Below are positions 24,910 to 35,672 of a DNA stretch of 64,000 bases, in pieces. The stretch is from Collinsella sp. Its GTDB lineage: Bacteria > Actinomycetota > Coriobacteriia > Coriobacteriales > Coriobacteriaceae. The position numbers and the translations under genes are program-made. How positions within the stretch are numbered: position 1 is the first letter of the stretch; every line of letters begins with the position of its first letter. Below the pieces are notes generated by a model. The model ran no database searches and was not told the origin of the DNA. It saw only the letters and a program-made list of their open reading frames with translations. The stretch spans positions 4,912 through 68,911 of the forward strand of contig DXMA01000014.1 of the NCBI GenBank assembly GCA_019414445.1, read 5' to 3'.

Positions 24910-25146
24910 ATGGCAGATCAGAAGACCTTCGAGCGCGTTTGCGACGTTATCCGCGAGACCGCTGGTCTTGACGACGTTGAGATGAAGCCCGAGTCCACGC
25001 TCGAGGAGATTGGTCTCGACAGCCTGGGCACCGTCGAGATCCTCGTCGCCGTCGAGGACGAGTTTGGCATCCAGCTCGATACCGAGGAGAACCCCAAGAC
25101 GGTCGGCGAGTTCGCCGATACGGTCGAGGCGGCATTGGAGAAGTAG
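24910..25146 (+). CDS. acpP: Acyl carrier protein
   Basis: Small acidic carrier that holds growing acyl chains on 4'-phosphopantetheine. 78 aa. The attachment serine is Ser38 in GLDSLGTVEI. Good GGAGAA upstream of ATG 24910. fabK starts 2 nt after the stop, consistent with translational coupling. Confidence 0.97.
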   Translation: MADQKTFERVCDVIRETAGLDDVEMKPESTLEEIGLDSLGTVEILVAVEDEFGIQLDTEENPKTVGEFADTVEAALEK

Positions 25147-25148
25147 AG

Positions 25149-26093
25149 ATGCTCAAGACTCCTCTCTGCGATCTGCTCGGCATCGAAAAGCCCGTGTTCC
25201 AGGGCGGTATGGCCTGGATTGCCGATGCCTCGCTGGCGTCCGCAGTGTCCGAGGCGGGTGGCTTAGGCATCATTGCGGCCATGAACGCCGACGCCAACTG
25301 GCTGCGCGACCAGATTCACGAGCTGCGCGCCAGGACGGATAAGCCCTTTGGCGTCAACGTCATGCTCATGAGCCCGTTCGCCGACGAGGTTGCACAGGTC
25401 GTGATTGACGAGCGAGTGCCGGTCGTCGTGACGGGCGCCGGCAATCCCGCCAAGTACATGAAGGCGTGGAACGAGGCGGGCATCAAGGTCATCCCGGTCG
25501 TTGCCTCGGTGGCGCTGGCGCGCCTCGTGGCACGTCGTGGAGCCACGGCGGTTGTTGCCGAGGGTACCGAATCGGGCGGCCATATTGGCGAGACCTCGAC
25601 GATGGCACTGGTGCCGCAGGTCGTCGATGCGGTTGACATTCCCGTCGTGGCCGCCGGCGGTATTGCCGACGGCCGCGGCGTGGCGGCCGCCTTTATGCTG
25701 GGCGCCGAAGGCGTGCAAGTGGGTACGCGCTTTCTGGTCGCAGACGAGTGCACCGTCTCGGAGCAGTACAAAGAGATGGTCCTGAAGGCCAACGACACTT
25801 CAACGCGTGCGACCGGTCGCTCGACGGGACATCCAGTGCGCGCCCTCAAGAGCCCCTTCACCAACGCCTATGCCAAGAGCGAGGGTTCCGGCGCGAGTGC
25901 CGAGGAGCTCGGTGCTATGGGAACCGGTGCGCTGCGTAAGGCCGCCAAGGACGGCAACTACGAAGAGGGTTCGTTTTTGTGTGGACAGATTGCCGGCATG
26001 GTTAGCGAGCGCCAGAGCGCACGCGAAATCGTTGACGATCTGGTCGATGGCGCCGAGCGCGTCCTGAAGGGTGCGTCCGCATGGGTAGCGTAG
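25149..26093 (+). CDS. fabK: Enoyl-ACP reductase II (FMN-dependent)
   Basis: Performs the last reduction of each elongation cycle, using FMN and NAD(P)H. 314 aa, TIM-barrel fold of the nitronate-monooxygenase superfamily. Seen: PVFQGGMAWIADASLASAVS, GLGIIAAMN, VVAEGTESGGHIG, VVAAGGIADGRGVAAA and GVQVGTRF, as in FabK. No FabI is encoded in this operon. By family knowledge FabK enzymes are insensitive to triclosan. The 3' end overlaps fabD by 13 nt. Confidence 0.95.
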   Translation: MLKTPLCDLLGIEKPVFQGGMAWIADASLASAVSEAGGLGIIAAMNADANWLRDQIHELRARTDKPFGVNVMLMSPFADEVAQVVIDERVPVVVTGAGNPAKYMKAWNEAGIKVIPVVASVALARLVARRGATAVVAEGTESGGHIGETSTMALVPQVVDAVDIPVVAAGGIADGRGVAAAFMLGAEGVQVGTRFLVADECTVSEQYKEMVLKANDTSTRATGRSTGHPVRALKSPFTNAYAKSEGSGASAEELGAMGTGALRKAAKDGNYEEGSFLCGQIAGMVSERQSAREIVDDLVDGAERVLKGASAWVA

Positions 26094-27007
26094 CGTTTCT
26101 GTTTGCCGGCCAGGGTGCCCAACACCCCGCGATGGGCGTCGACCTGATCGAGACATCGCCGGCGGCCGCCGAGGTGTTCACCATTGCCGACGAGGTGCGC
26201 CCGGGGACGAGCGAGCAGTGCCGGAGCGCCTCCAAGGAGGAGCTCTCGCAGACCGAGAACACGCAGCCGTGCGTGTTCGTTCACGACCTGGCAGCGGCTG
26301 CCGCCCTGCGTGAGCGCGGCGTGGTACCTGCCGCCTGTGCGGGATTCTCGCTGGGCGAGGTCGCCGCGCTCACCTTTGCGGGGGCGTTCGATACGCGAGC
26401 GGGCTTTGAGCTCGTGTGCGAGCGCGCGGCGCTGATGGCCGCGGCTGCCGAGCGCCATCCGGGCGGCATGCGCGCCGTCATCAAGCTCGATGCGGCGCAA
26501 GTCGAGGGCCTGGCAAAACAGGCCGGCGAGGACTGCTGGCCAGTCAACTACAACAGCCCACAGCAGACGGTTGTGGCCGGAGCGCCCGATGCGCTGCAGA
26601 CCCTCGACGTCCTAGTAAAAGAGGCTGGCGGCCGCGCCATGAAGGTCGCGGTGTCGGGTGCATTTCATAGCCCCTATATGGCCGAGGCGACCTGTGGCCT
26701 TGCCGCATATATTGAGGCCGGTCACGCGCCGTCCCCGTTGCTCATTCCTGTTTTGGCAAATATGACAGCGGCGCCCTATCCGGCGGATCCCCAGACGGCA
26801 TCGGATGTCTTGGCCAATCAGGTGAGCCATGCCGTACGCTGGGTCGATACGCTGCATGCTCTGCAGGATCAAGGCATCGACACATTTATTGAGGTCGGCC
26901 CCGGCAAAACGCTGTCCGGCCTGGTCAAGCGTACGCTGAGCGACGTTCGTGTGTATTCGTGCGAGACGGCCGAGCAGGTCGCAGCTATTGCCGACGAGCT
27001 CGCATAG
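26081..27007 (+). CDS. fabD: Malonyl-CoA:ACP transacylase
   Basis: Moves malonyl from CoA to ACP. 308 aa. The nucleophile Ser90 lies in GFSLGEVAAL, a slight variant of the usual GHSLGE. The catalytic His is in SGAFHSPYM. The N-terminal AFLFAGQGAQHPAMG is family-typical. ATG 26081 lies within the 3' end of fabK, indicating coupled translation. Confidence 0.96.
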   Translation: MGSVAFLFAGQGAQHPAMGVDLIETSPAAAEVFTIADEVRPGTSEQCRSASKEELSQTENTQPCVFVHDLAAAAALRERGVVPAACAGFSLGEVAALTFAGAFDTRAGFELVCERAALMAAAAERHPGGMRAVIKLDAAQVEGLAKQAGEDCWPVNYNSPQQTVVAGAPDALQTLDVLVKEAGGRAMKVAVSGAFHSPYMAEATCGLAAYIEAGHAPSPLLIPVLANMTAAPYPADPQTASDVLANQVSHAVRWVDTLHALQDQGIDTFIEVGPGKTLSGLVKRTLSDVRVYSCETAEQVAAIADELA

Positions 27008-27037
27008 TCCACAGGGCTGTAACCCGAAAGGAATGAC

Positions 27038-27811
27038 ATGGGCAACTTGAACAATGGCGCGCTCGAGCGCAACGACTCACGTCGCGTGGCACTGGTCACG
27101 GGCGGCTCGCGGGGTATCGGCCGCGCCTGCGCTATCGGTCTGGCGGAGGATGGCTACGATATCGCCGTCGTCTATGCCGGCAGCGTCGATGCGGCGCGCG
27201 AGACGTGCGACGCCTGCGAGGCGGCTGGCGCCACGGCGCGCTCATATCAATGCGACGTGGCCGACCCCGCTGCCGTCAACGCGTGCGTGGAAGCGGTCCT
27301 CAACGACTTTGGCTCCATTTGGGCGCTCGTCAACAACGCTGGCATCACCCGCGATGGCCTGCTCATGCGCATGGGCGATGACGCCTTCGATCGCGTGCTC
27401 GATGTCAATCTTAAAGGAACGTTTAACACGACGCGCGCGCTCACCAAGACCTTTATGCGCCAGCGCGGCGGCTGCGTCGTCAACATGAGCTCGGTCGTGG
27501 GCCTGATGGGCAATGCCGGGCAAGCCAACTACGCTGCCTCCAAGGCGGGCGTGATCGGCCTGACCAAGGCGGTGGCGCGCGAGCTTGCGCCCCGCGGCGT
27601 ACGAGTGAACGCGGTTGCCCCCGGGTTTGTCGAGACGGATATGACGGCAAAGCTCTCGGAGAAGGTGCGTACGGTAACCGAGGAGCAGATTCCCCTTAAG
27701 CGTATGGCGCGCCCTGAGGAGGTGGCCGGCGTAGTGCGCTTTCTGGCGAGTGATGCGGCTGCCTACATTACGGGTGAGGTCGTGCGCGTCGACGGCGGAA
27801 TGGCGATGTAG
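27038..27811 (+). CDS. fabG: 3-oxoacyl-ACP reductase
   Basis: NADPH-dependent short-chain dehydrogenase that reduces 3-oxoacyl-ACP. 257 aa. Cofactor motif TGGSRGIGRA lies near residues 22-31. The catalytic set is present: Asn in NNAG, Ser in NMSSVVG and Tyr-x3-Lys in YAASKAG. The N-terminus is about 10 residues longer than usual, so an internal start cannot be excluded, but ATG 27038 has GAAAGGA 7 nt upstream. Confidence 0.95.
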   Translation: MGNLNNGALERNDSRRVALVTGGSRGIGRACAIGLAEDGYDIAVVYAGSVDAARETCDACEAAGATARSYQCDVADPAAVNACVEAVLNDFGSIWALVNNAGITRDGLLMRMGDDAFDRVLDVNLKGTFNTTRALTKTFMRQRGGCVVNMSSVVGLMGNAGQANYAASKAGVIGLTKAVARELAPRGVRVNAVAPGFVETDMTAKLSEKVRTVTEEQIPLKRMARPEEVAGVVRFLASDAAAYITGEVVRVDGGMAM

Positions 27812-27847
27812 AAACCAGGGCCGAAGAACGGCTTGGATGAGGAGACC

Positions 27848-29098
27848 ATGATGGAACAGAGAGTTGCAATCACCGGTATCGGTGCCGTGTCGCCGCTCGG
27901 CAACACCGCGCTTGCCACCTGGGCGGCCATGTGCGCCGGCACGTGCGGCATCGGCCCGATCACGCACTTCGATACCGATGCGTTTGCCGTCAAGGTGGCA
28001 GCCGAGGTCAAGGGCTTTGACGGCAACGAGTACTTTGGCAAGCGTGACGCCAAGCACCTGGACCCCTGCGTCCAGTTTGCCCTGGCGGCGTCAGACGAGG
28101 CCATGCACGATGCGGGCTTTGATATCGAAGGCGCCATCGATCGCGAGCGCCTGGGCGTCTACGTGGGCTCGGGCGTGGGCGGCATGACGACGCTCGTCGA
28201 CAACGTCCATACGATTGCCGAACGTGGGCCCCGCCGCGCATCGCCCTATATGATCGCGATGATGATCCCCAACATGGCATCGGGCAATATCGCAATCCGC
28301 CACAAGGCAAAGGGCCCGACCCTGCCCGTGGTGACCGCGTGCGCAACCTCGGCCCATGCGGTGGGCGAGGCGTTCCGCGCCATAAAGCACGGCTATGCCG
28401 ACGCGATCCTCGCGGGCGGCGCCGAGGCCGCAATTATCCCCGATGCCGTTGCGGGCTTTACGTCCTGCCGCGCATTGACCACCAACCCTGATCCCGCGAC
28501 GGCTTGCCGCCCGTTCGATGCAGACCGCGATGGCTTTGTGATGGGCGAGGGCGCCTGCGTGCTCGTGCTCGAGAGCATGGAACATGCGCAGGCGCGCGGT
28601 GCGCACATTTATGCCGAGGTCGTGGGCTACGGCAACACCGATGATGCCTATCACATCACGAGCCCTGATCCCGAGGCTGCCGGCATTGCCCGCGCGATAT
28701 CGCTGGCGGTGACCGAGGGCGACGTCAGGCCTTCCGAGGGCCTCTACATCAATGCCCACGGCACATCGACCAAGCTCAACGATTCGTCCGAGACGGCGGG
28801 CATTAAGCGTGCGCTCGGCGAGGACGCGGCGCGCGCCGCGCACGTCTCGTCGACTAAGTCGATGACCGGCCACATGATCGGTGCCACGGGCGCCATCGAG
28901 GTCATGGCCTGCGCCATGGCGCTCGAGCAGGGCGTGGTGCCGCCGACCATTAACTACCACACGCCCGATCCCGCCTGCGATCTTGACTACACGCCCAATC
29001 GCGCGGTTCGCGCCGACCTTACCTGGGCGCTTTCGACCAACCTGGGCTTTGGCGGGCACAACGCCGCCATCGCGCTGCGTAGATATACGAGGAGCTAG
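27848..29098 (+). CDS. fabF: 3-oxoacyl-ACP synthase II
   Basis: Elongating condensing enzyme. 416 aa. Catalytic Cys165 in VTACATSAHA and two histidines (HGTSTKLND and GFGGHNAAI) are present. ATG 27848 is preferred to 27833 because GAGGAG precedes it and KASII proteins start at this point; ATG 27851 is also possible. With FabH it supplies all condensation steps; no FabB is seen. Confidence 0.95.
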   Translation: MMEQRVAITGIGAVSPLGNTALATWAAMCAGTCGIGPITHFDTDAFAVKVAAEVKGFDGNEYFGKRDAKHLDPCVQFALAASDEAMHDAGFDIEGAIDRERLGVYVGSGVGGMTTLVDNVHTIAERGPRRASPYMIAMMIPNMASGNIAIRHKAKGPTLPVVTACATSAHAVGEAFRAIKHGYADAILAGGAEAAIIPDAVAGFTSCRALTTNPDPATACRPFDADRDGFVMGEGACVLVLESMEHAQARGAHIYAEVVGYGNTDDAYHITSPDPEAAGIARAISLAVTEGDVRPSEGLYINAHGTSTKLNDSSETAGIKRALGEDAARAAHVSSTKSMTGHMIGATGAIEVMACAMALEQGVVPPTINYHTPDPACDLDYTPNRAVRADLTWALSTNLGFGGHNAAIALRRYTRS

Positions 29099-29101
29099 AG
29101 C

Positions 29102-29575
29102 ATGGATTCCAAAAGACTTGCCGAGATAGCCGATGTTATGGAGGACCGCGGCCTCACGCGCGTACGCGTTGAGGAGCCCGATGGCACCGCGGTCGAACTC
29201 GAGCGCGCGAGCGCCGCACAGCCGGTTGCCGTGCCCATGCCCATGCCGAGCGCTATGGCCGCTCCAGTTGCAGCTCCCACAGTCGCGCCTGCCGCACCGG
29301 AGCCCGCCGCGCAGACACCTGCCGCCGCACCGGAGCCCAAGGGCACCGAGGTGACCGCTCCCATGGTCGGCGTTTTCTATGCTGCCCCGGCGCCGGGCGA
29401 CGAGCCGTTTGTGCACGTGGGCTCTAAGGTCAAGGCCGGCGAGACGCTCTGCATCATCGAGGCCATGAAGGTTCTCAACGAGGTAACGGCAGAGGCGGAT
29501 GGCGAGGTGCTCGAGATCTGCGTGGCCGACGGCGACCTCGTGGAGTTCGGCAGCTGCCTCATGAGGATCGGATAG
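29102..29575 (+). CDS. accB: Biotin carboxyl carrier protein of acetyl-CoA carboxylase
   Basis: Carries CO2 on biotin between the carboxylase and transferase subunits. 157 aa. Biotin is expected on Lys123 in EAMKVLNEV. A Pro/Ala-rich flexible linker runs from about 40 to 80, before the compact biotinyl domain. The partner ligase birA is divergent at the start of the operon. The start is 3 nt after the fabF stop. Confidence 0.96.
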   Translation: MDSKRLAEIADVMEDRGLTRVRVEEPDGTAVELERASAAQPVAVPMPMPSAMAAPVAAPTVAPAAPEPAAQTPAAAPEPKGTEVTAPMVGVFYAAPAPGDEPFVHVGSKVKAGETLCIIEAMKVLNEVTAEADGEVLEICVADGDLVEFGSCLMRIG

Positions 29576-29584
29576 GTGATATCC

Positions 29585-30007
29585 ATGAACAAAGAAGAGC
29601 TTAAAGAACTGTTACCGCATCGCGAGCCGATGCTTTTGCTCGACGAAGCCGAGCTGGTGGGCGACGAGGCCCACGGCAAGATCACGATTACGGGCGACGA
29701 ATACTTTTTGCAGGGGCATTTTCCGGGAAACCCGGTGGTCCCCGGCGTGATTCAGTGCGAGATGCTCGCCCAAAACTGTTGCGTGCTGCTGATGGGCGAT
29801 GAGGAGGCGCGCGGCGCGACGCCGTTCTACACGAGTCTGGACAAGGTGCGCTTTAAGCGTCCGGTGCGCCCGGGCGACACGGTTGATCTGGTGTGCACCA
29901 TCACGCGTGCGCGCGGGCCGTTCCGCTTTGCGACGGGTACTGCGAGCGTCAACGGTGAGGTTTGCTGCCGCGCCGATATGTCTTTTGCACTCATGCACGA
30001 AAGTTAA
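29585..30007 (+). CDS. fabZ: 3-hydroxyacyl-ACP dehydratase
   Basis: Removes water from 3-hydroxyacyl-ACP to give enoyl-ACP. 140 aa hot-dog fold. Catalytic His45 in GHFPGNPVVPGV and Glu59 in IQCEMLAQ are present. ATG 29585 is used; an in-frame GTG at 29576 adds three residues and is less likely. It lies between accB and accC, so carboxylase and elongation genes are interleaved. Confidence 0.95.
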   Translation: MNKEELKELLPHREPMLLLDEAELVGDEAHGKITITGDEYFLQGHFPGNPVVPGVIQCEMLAQNCCVLLMGDEEARGATPFYTSLDKVRFKRPVRPGDTVDLVCTITRARGPFRFATGTASVNGEVCCRADMSFALMHES

Positions 30008-30017
30008 GGAAGGCTTC

Positions 30018-31347
<1,330 letters not shown>

Positions 31348-31361
<14 letters not shown>

Positions 31362-33072
31362 AAAAGCGAAGACGGTCAACGTCCTCGAGGGGCCGATGAC
31401 CGAGTCGTGCGCCGAGTTTCCCGCGCGCCATGTGTTTATCAAGTGCCCGGAGTGCCGCCGCGTGATCGATGAGGCGCGCCTGCACGACAACCTCGAGGTC
31501 TGCCCTCGTTGCGGAAAACACTTTCGCGTGAGTGGTCGCGCGCGCATGCGCATGACGGTCGACGAGGGCACGTTTGAGGAATGGGATGCCAATCTGGCGT
31601 CGGAGGACTTTCTCTCGTTTCCCGGCTATGCCGACAAGCTCAAGAGCGTGAGCGAGCGTTCGGGCGAGCGTGATGCCGTCGTGTGCGGTAGGGGTAAAAT
31701 CTGCGGCTTCGATACCGCGCTCTTCTTTATGGACGCCAACTTTATGATGGGCTCGATGGGTTCCGTGGTGGGCGAGAAGATCTGTCGCACATTTGAGCAT
31801 GCGACCGAGTTGGGATTGCCGGTCGTTGGCTTTACCGTATCGGGTGGCGCCCGCATGCAGGAGGGCGTGACCTCGCTCATGCAGATGGCCAAAATCTCTG
31901 CGGCGGTTAGGCGTCATAGCGAGGCGGGCGGCCTGTACATCACGGTGCTCACCGATCCGACGACCGGTGGCGTGACTGCGAGCTTTGCCATGGAAGGCGA
32001 CATCATCTTGGCCGAGCCCGATGCCCTGACGGCGTTTGCCGGCCCGCGCGTGATCGAGCAGAACATGCACAAGCGCTTGCCCAAGGGATTCCAGCGCTCC
32101 GAGTTTTTGCTGGAGCACGGCTTTTGCGATGCCGTTGTTCCGCGTGGCGAGATTGCGCTCACGGTAGGCGAGCTGCTGGCGCTGCACGAAGGGCGCGCAC
32201 CCGGCCTGGGGGCACCACATGAGATCGTGCATACGGGCCGCCGCGGCAAAAAGCTGGGACATTTGTTCAAGCGCTCGGCCGCGCCAAAAGCCGCACTCGA
32301 AATTGTCAAACAGACGCGCTCGGCAGATCGTGCCACGGCGGGCGAGATGATCTCGCTGGGCCTGGATGGATTTGTGGAGCTGCACGGCGACCGCTACTTT
32401 GGCGACGATGCCGCTGTGGTGGCTGGCATTGGCTGGAAAGACGGACGTCCCGTAACGGTCATCGCCATCGAGCGCGGCACCACGACCAAAGAGCGTATGC
32501 GCCGCAACTTTGGCATGGCGCATCCCGAAGGCTACCGCAAAGCGCGTCGCCTTATGCGCCAGGCCGAAAAGTTTGGTCGACCGGTTCTGTGCCTGGTCGA
32601 TACTTCGGGCGCGTTTTGCGGCATCGGTGCCGAGGAGCGCGGTCAGGGCGAGGCGATTGCCCAGAATCTCATGGAGATGAGCGGCCTTAAGACACCGATT
32701 GTCTCGGTGGTGACAGGCGAGGGCGGCTCTGGTGGCGCGCTGGCGCTGTCCGTGGCCGACCGCATCCTGATGCTCTCGAGCTCGGCCTATTCAGTCGTGA
32801 GCCCCGAGGCCTGTGCGTCGATCCTGTGGAAGGATACCGAGCGTGCGGATGAGGCCGCCGAGGCGCTTAAGCTCACGGCCCCCGATCTGCTGGCGCTCGG
32901 CATCATCGACGGCATTGTTGACGATAAGGGCCTGTCGCATGAGGAGATCGCCGGTGCCGTCATGTCCTCGGCATTTGATGCCTTCGATACGCTTGGGCAG
33001 CTCGACGACGCGACCCTCACAAACCTCCGCTACGAAAAGTACCGCGCAATCGGTCGATACCGCACGATGTGA
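31348..33072 (+). CDS. accDA: Fused acetyl-CoA carboxylase carboxyltransferase, beta (AccD) and alpha (AccA) domains
   Basis: Transfers carboxyl from biotin to acetyl-CoA, giving malonyl-CoA. 574 aa, close to AccD plus AccA. The AccD half has a four-cysteine zinc finger (Cys33, Cys36, Cys52, Cys55) and GGARMQEGV. The AccA half starts near residue 300 and carries IERGTTTKERMRRNFGMAHP, then FGRPVLCLVDTSGA and GEGGSGGALAL. E. coli encodes the two subunits separately. The frame is continuous, so this is a true fusion. ATG 31348 lies within the end of accC; ATG 31354 is an alternative. Confidence 0.96.
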
Positions 33073-33088
33073 CAAAGGGACAGCCCGC

Positions 33089-34327
33089 ATGTCATATTGG
33101 GAAAGGCGTTCCATGCTACAAGTTTCTAACACCTCGTTTACAACGTCAGTTTCATCAAACGCCATGGCCGTGGTGGACTATCTGTCCAAAAGCATGATGT
33201 CGGCGCTGCCGTTTATTGTCTGCGCGGCGTTGTTCCGCACCGTCGCTGTCATTATGGGCGAAGGCATGCTGGGCCTGTGGTCTGCCGATTCCGATATCTA
33301 TCGCCTGTTCTACAGTTGGCTCTATAACGCCGGCTACTACTTTTTGCCCATTTATCTTGGTTGGGCGGCCGCCCGCCAGCTCGGTTGCTCGGAGCAGCTG
33401 GGCATGATGCTGGGCGGCGTATTGATTGCACCCGATTTACTCAAGCTTGTCGATGCCGCATCGACGACGGGGGCATCGATGACTTCCGTGTATGGTCTGC
33501 TTCCTGCGCCGGTCAACGATTACACGACGACTGTTATTCCGGTTCTCATCTCGGTGCCCGTGCTATGGCGAGTGGAGTGTTTCTTTAAGCGCGTTATCCC
33601 TAAGGCCGTGGCGTTTTCGTTCGTTCCGTTTGCGACCATGCTTGTCATGGTTCCGGTTTCGCTGTGTATTACGGCGCCGGCGGGCAGCTATCTGGGCATG
33701 CTGTTGGGCCAGCTTATGTTTATGCTTGGCAATTCCGGTGGCATCGTGTCGCTGCTCACGCTCATGGGGCTTGCTGCGGGCTGGGAGTTCCTAAAGATCG
33801 CCGGCGTCAGCAACGTTGTCCTATCGCTCGCCTATGCGCAGTTTATGAGTGTGGGAACGGATTCGTGCATCCTGATCGCCGCGACGATGGCAACGTTCGC
33901 CGTTTGGGGCATGCCCTTTGGCGCGTCGCTTCGCGTTGCGGATAAGGACGAGAAGGCGCTCATGCTGGGCTATTCAATCTCGGGTGTTCTTGGCGGCGTA
34001 AGCGAGCCGGCGCTGTACGGTTGCGGCTTTAAATATGGCAGGTGCCTGACGTGCATGGCCATTGGCGGCGCCGTCGGAGGCCTTGTTGCGGCCGTGGGCC
34101 ACGTTACGGCCTATACCATCGGCATGACGAATGTCCTTATGGTCATTGGCTTTGCCACGGGCGGCATCTCGAACCTGCTGTGGTGCTGCGCTGCCGGCGG
34201 TGTGGCATTTGCGGTGTCTGCGGCGCTGAGCTACTGCTTTGGCGTGGTGCCGGCGAAGGGACAGACGACGGGGGACGGAGCCGATTCACCCGAAACCTCG
34301 AAGAGCGTGGCCGAAGTAAGCGCGTAA
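33089..34327 (+). CDS. PTS transporter subunit EIIC, glucose/beta-glucoside superfamily
   Basis: Membrane channel of a sugar phosphotransferase system, 412 aa, about ten hydrophobic segments. GVLGGVSEPALYGCGFKYGR is the substrate-site motif of the sucrose/beta-glucoside branch. No EIIB (phosphocysteine) or EIIA domain is encoded in or next to it, so it must use partners elsewhere or act otherwise. ATG 33089 has AAAGGGA 8 nt upstream; ATG 33113 is an alternative. It is 16 nt after accDA and may receive read-through. A terminator follows. Confidence 0.88.
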   Translation: MSYWERRSMLQVSNTSFTTSVSSNAMAVVDYLSKSMMSALPFIVCAALFRTVAVIMGEGMLGLWSADSDIYRLFYSWLYNAGYYFLPIYLGWAAARQLGCSEQLGMMLGGVLIAPDLLKLVDAASTTGASMTSVYGLLPAPVNDYTTTVIPVLISVPVLWRVECFFKRVIPKAVAFSFVPFATMLVMVPVSLCITAPAGSYLGMLLGQLMFMLGNSGGIVSLLTLMGLAAGWEFLKIAGVSNVVLSLAYAQFMSVGTDSCILIAATMATFAVWGMPFGASLRVADKDEKALMLGYSISGVLGGVSEPALYGCGFKYGRCLTCMAIGGAVGGLVAAVGHVTAYTIGMTNVLMVIGFATGGISNLLWCCAAGGVAFAVSAALSYCFGVVPAKGQTTGDGADSPETSKSVAEVSA

Positions 34328-34365
34328 ACCTGTGCGACACAAGGACGATTCCTTTGCCATATTCC

Positions 34366-34399
34366 AAGGCCGTGGCCCGTGTGGGTTGCGGCCTTTTTT
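34366..34399 (+). terminator. Intrinsic terminator after the EIIC gene
   Basis: AAGGCCG (34366-34372) pairs with CGGCCTT (34389-34395); GGCCC and GGG inside may extend the stem. A run of six T follows. Confidence 0.8.
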
Positions 34400-34478
34400 G
34401 TATCTGGGGGACAAAGTGGCTACACTACAATCCGTTTGAGCAATAGATATATAGGTAGTACCGTGGGGGCGGATGTAG

Positions 34479-35633
34479 ATGGTCGAGTGGATTGTTAAGC
34501 GTGCGCAGGGTGACCGTGCGCGCGTGGGCACGTTGACGGGCGTGGTGTGTATTCTCGCCAATGTGGCACTATGCGCTGCGAAGGGCGTAATTGGCGTGCT
34601 GTCGGGATCGGTTTCGATTGTGGCGGATGCCATGAACAACCTGTCCGATGCAAGCTCGAATATCGTGAGCGTGCTGGGCTTTAAGCTGGCGAGCAAGCCG
34701 GCCGACCCCGAGCATCCTTACGGCCACGGTCGCTACGAGTATCTCTCGGGTCTGGTCGTAGCAGCACTCGTGCTGCTGATTGGCGTTGAGCTGGTGAAGT
34801 CCTCGGTTGAGCGCGTCATTCACCCCGAGCCTGTCGAGTTCTCGCTTGCCCTGGTGGCGGTCCTTGTGCTTTCGATGGCCGTAAAGCTGTGGATGGCGGC
34901 CCTCAACCAAAAGCTCGGCGATCGCATTGAGTCCGAGACGCTGCATGCGACCGCGCAGGATTCCAAGAACGATGTCCTTGCCACAGGCGCCGTGTTAGCG
35001 TGCGCAATTGTTTCGCAGGCGACGCACATCAATCTTGACGCATGGGTCGGCCTTGCCGTTGGCGCCTATATTGGCTGGAGCGGTTTTGAACTCATCCAGG
35101 ATACGGTGAGCCCGCTTTTGGGCCAGGCGCCCGATCCCAAGCTGGTCAAGCACATTCGAGACAAGATCATGAGCTACCCCGGCGTTTTGGGCGTTCACGA
35201 TTTGATGGTTCACGACTACGGCCCGGGCAGGAAGTTCGCAAGCGCTCACGCCGAGATGGCGGCCGAGGCCAGCCCGCTGGAAAGTCACGACACGCTCGAC
35301 AACATCGAGCAGGCGTTTAGGAACGAAGACGGCATGATCGTCACGCTTCACTACGATCCCATCGTGACCGATGACCCCAAGGTGGCGAGCATGCGCTTGC
35401 GCATTCACGCCATGGCCCAACAGATCGATAGCCGCCTCTCGATTCATGATCTGCGCTGTGTGCCGGGTCCCACGCACACCAACGTGATCTTTGACTGCGT
35501 GCGTCCCTCGGATCTGCAGATGAGTGCCGAAGACGTAAAGCACGCGCTGGCAAAACGGGTCGAATCGGAATATCCCAAGTCGATTGCCAAGATTACGATC
35601 GACGAGGACTACGTCGGCCATACCCACGAGTAG
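34479..35633 (+). CDS. Cation diffusion facilitator (CDF) metal transporter
   Basis: Proton-coupled exporter of divalent metal ions in the cytoplasmic membrane, 384 aa. Seen: DAMNNLSDASSN and HPYGHGRYEY (membrane metal site and its loop), HATAQDSKNDVLATG in the fifth helix region, and a cytoplasmic domain from about residue 210. The C-terminal part is longer than in the shortest CDF proteins. The metal (Zn, Mn or Fe) cannot be told from the sequence. The histidine phosphatase gene follows after 39 bp and is probably cotranscribed. Confidence 0.92.
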   Translation: MVEWIVKRAQGDRARVGTLTGVVCILANVALCAAKGVIGVLSGSVSIVADAMNNLSDASSNIVSVLGFKLASKPADPEHPYGHGRYEYLSGLVVAALVLLIGVELVKSSVERVIHPEPVEFSLALVAVLVLSMAVKLWMAALNQKLGDRIESETLHATAQDSKNDVLATGAVLACAIVSQATHINLDAWVGLAVGAYIGWSGFELIQDTVSPLLGQAPDPKLVKHIRDKIMSYPGVLGVHDLMVHDYGPGRKFASAHAEMAAEASPLESHDTLDNIEQAFRNEDGMIVTLHYDPIVTDDPKVASMRLRIHAMAQQIDSRLSIHDLRCVPGPTHTNVIFDCVRPSDLQMSAEDVKHALAKRVESEYPKSIAKITIDEDYVGHTHE

Positions 35634-35672
35634 AGCTGTGCCGGCAAAGCAAATTATGCAGAAGGGGAGAGC

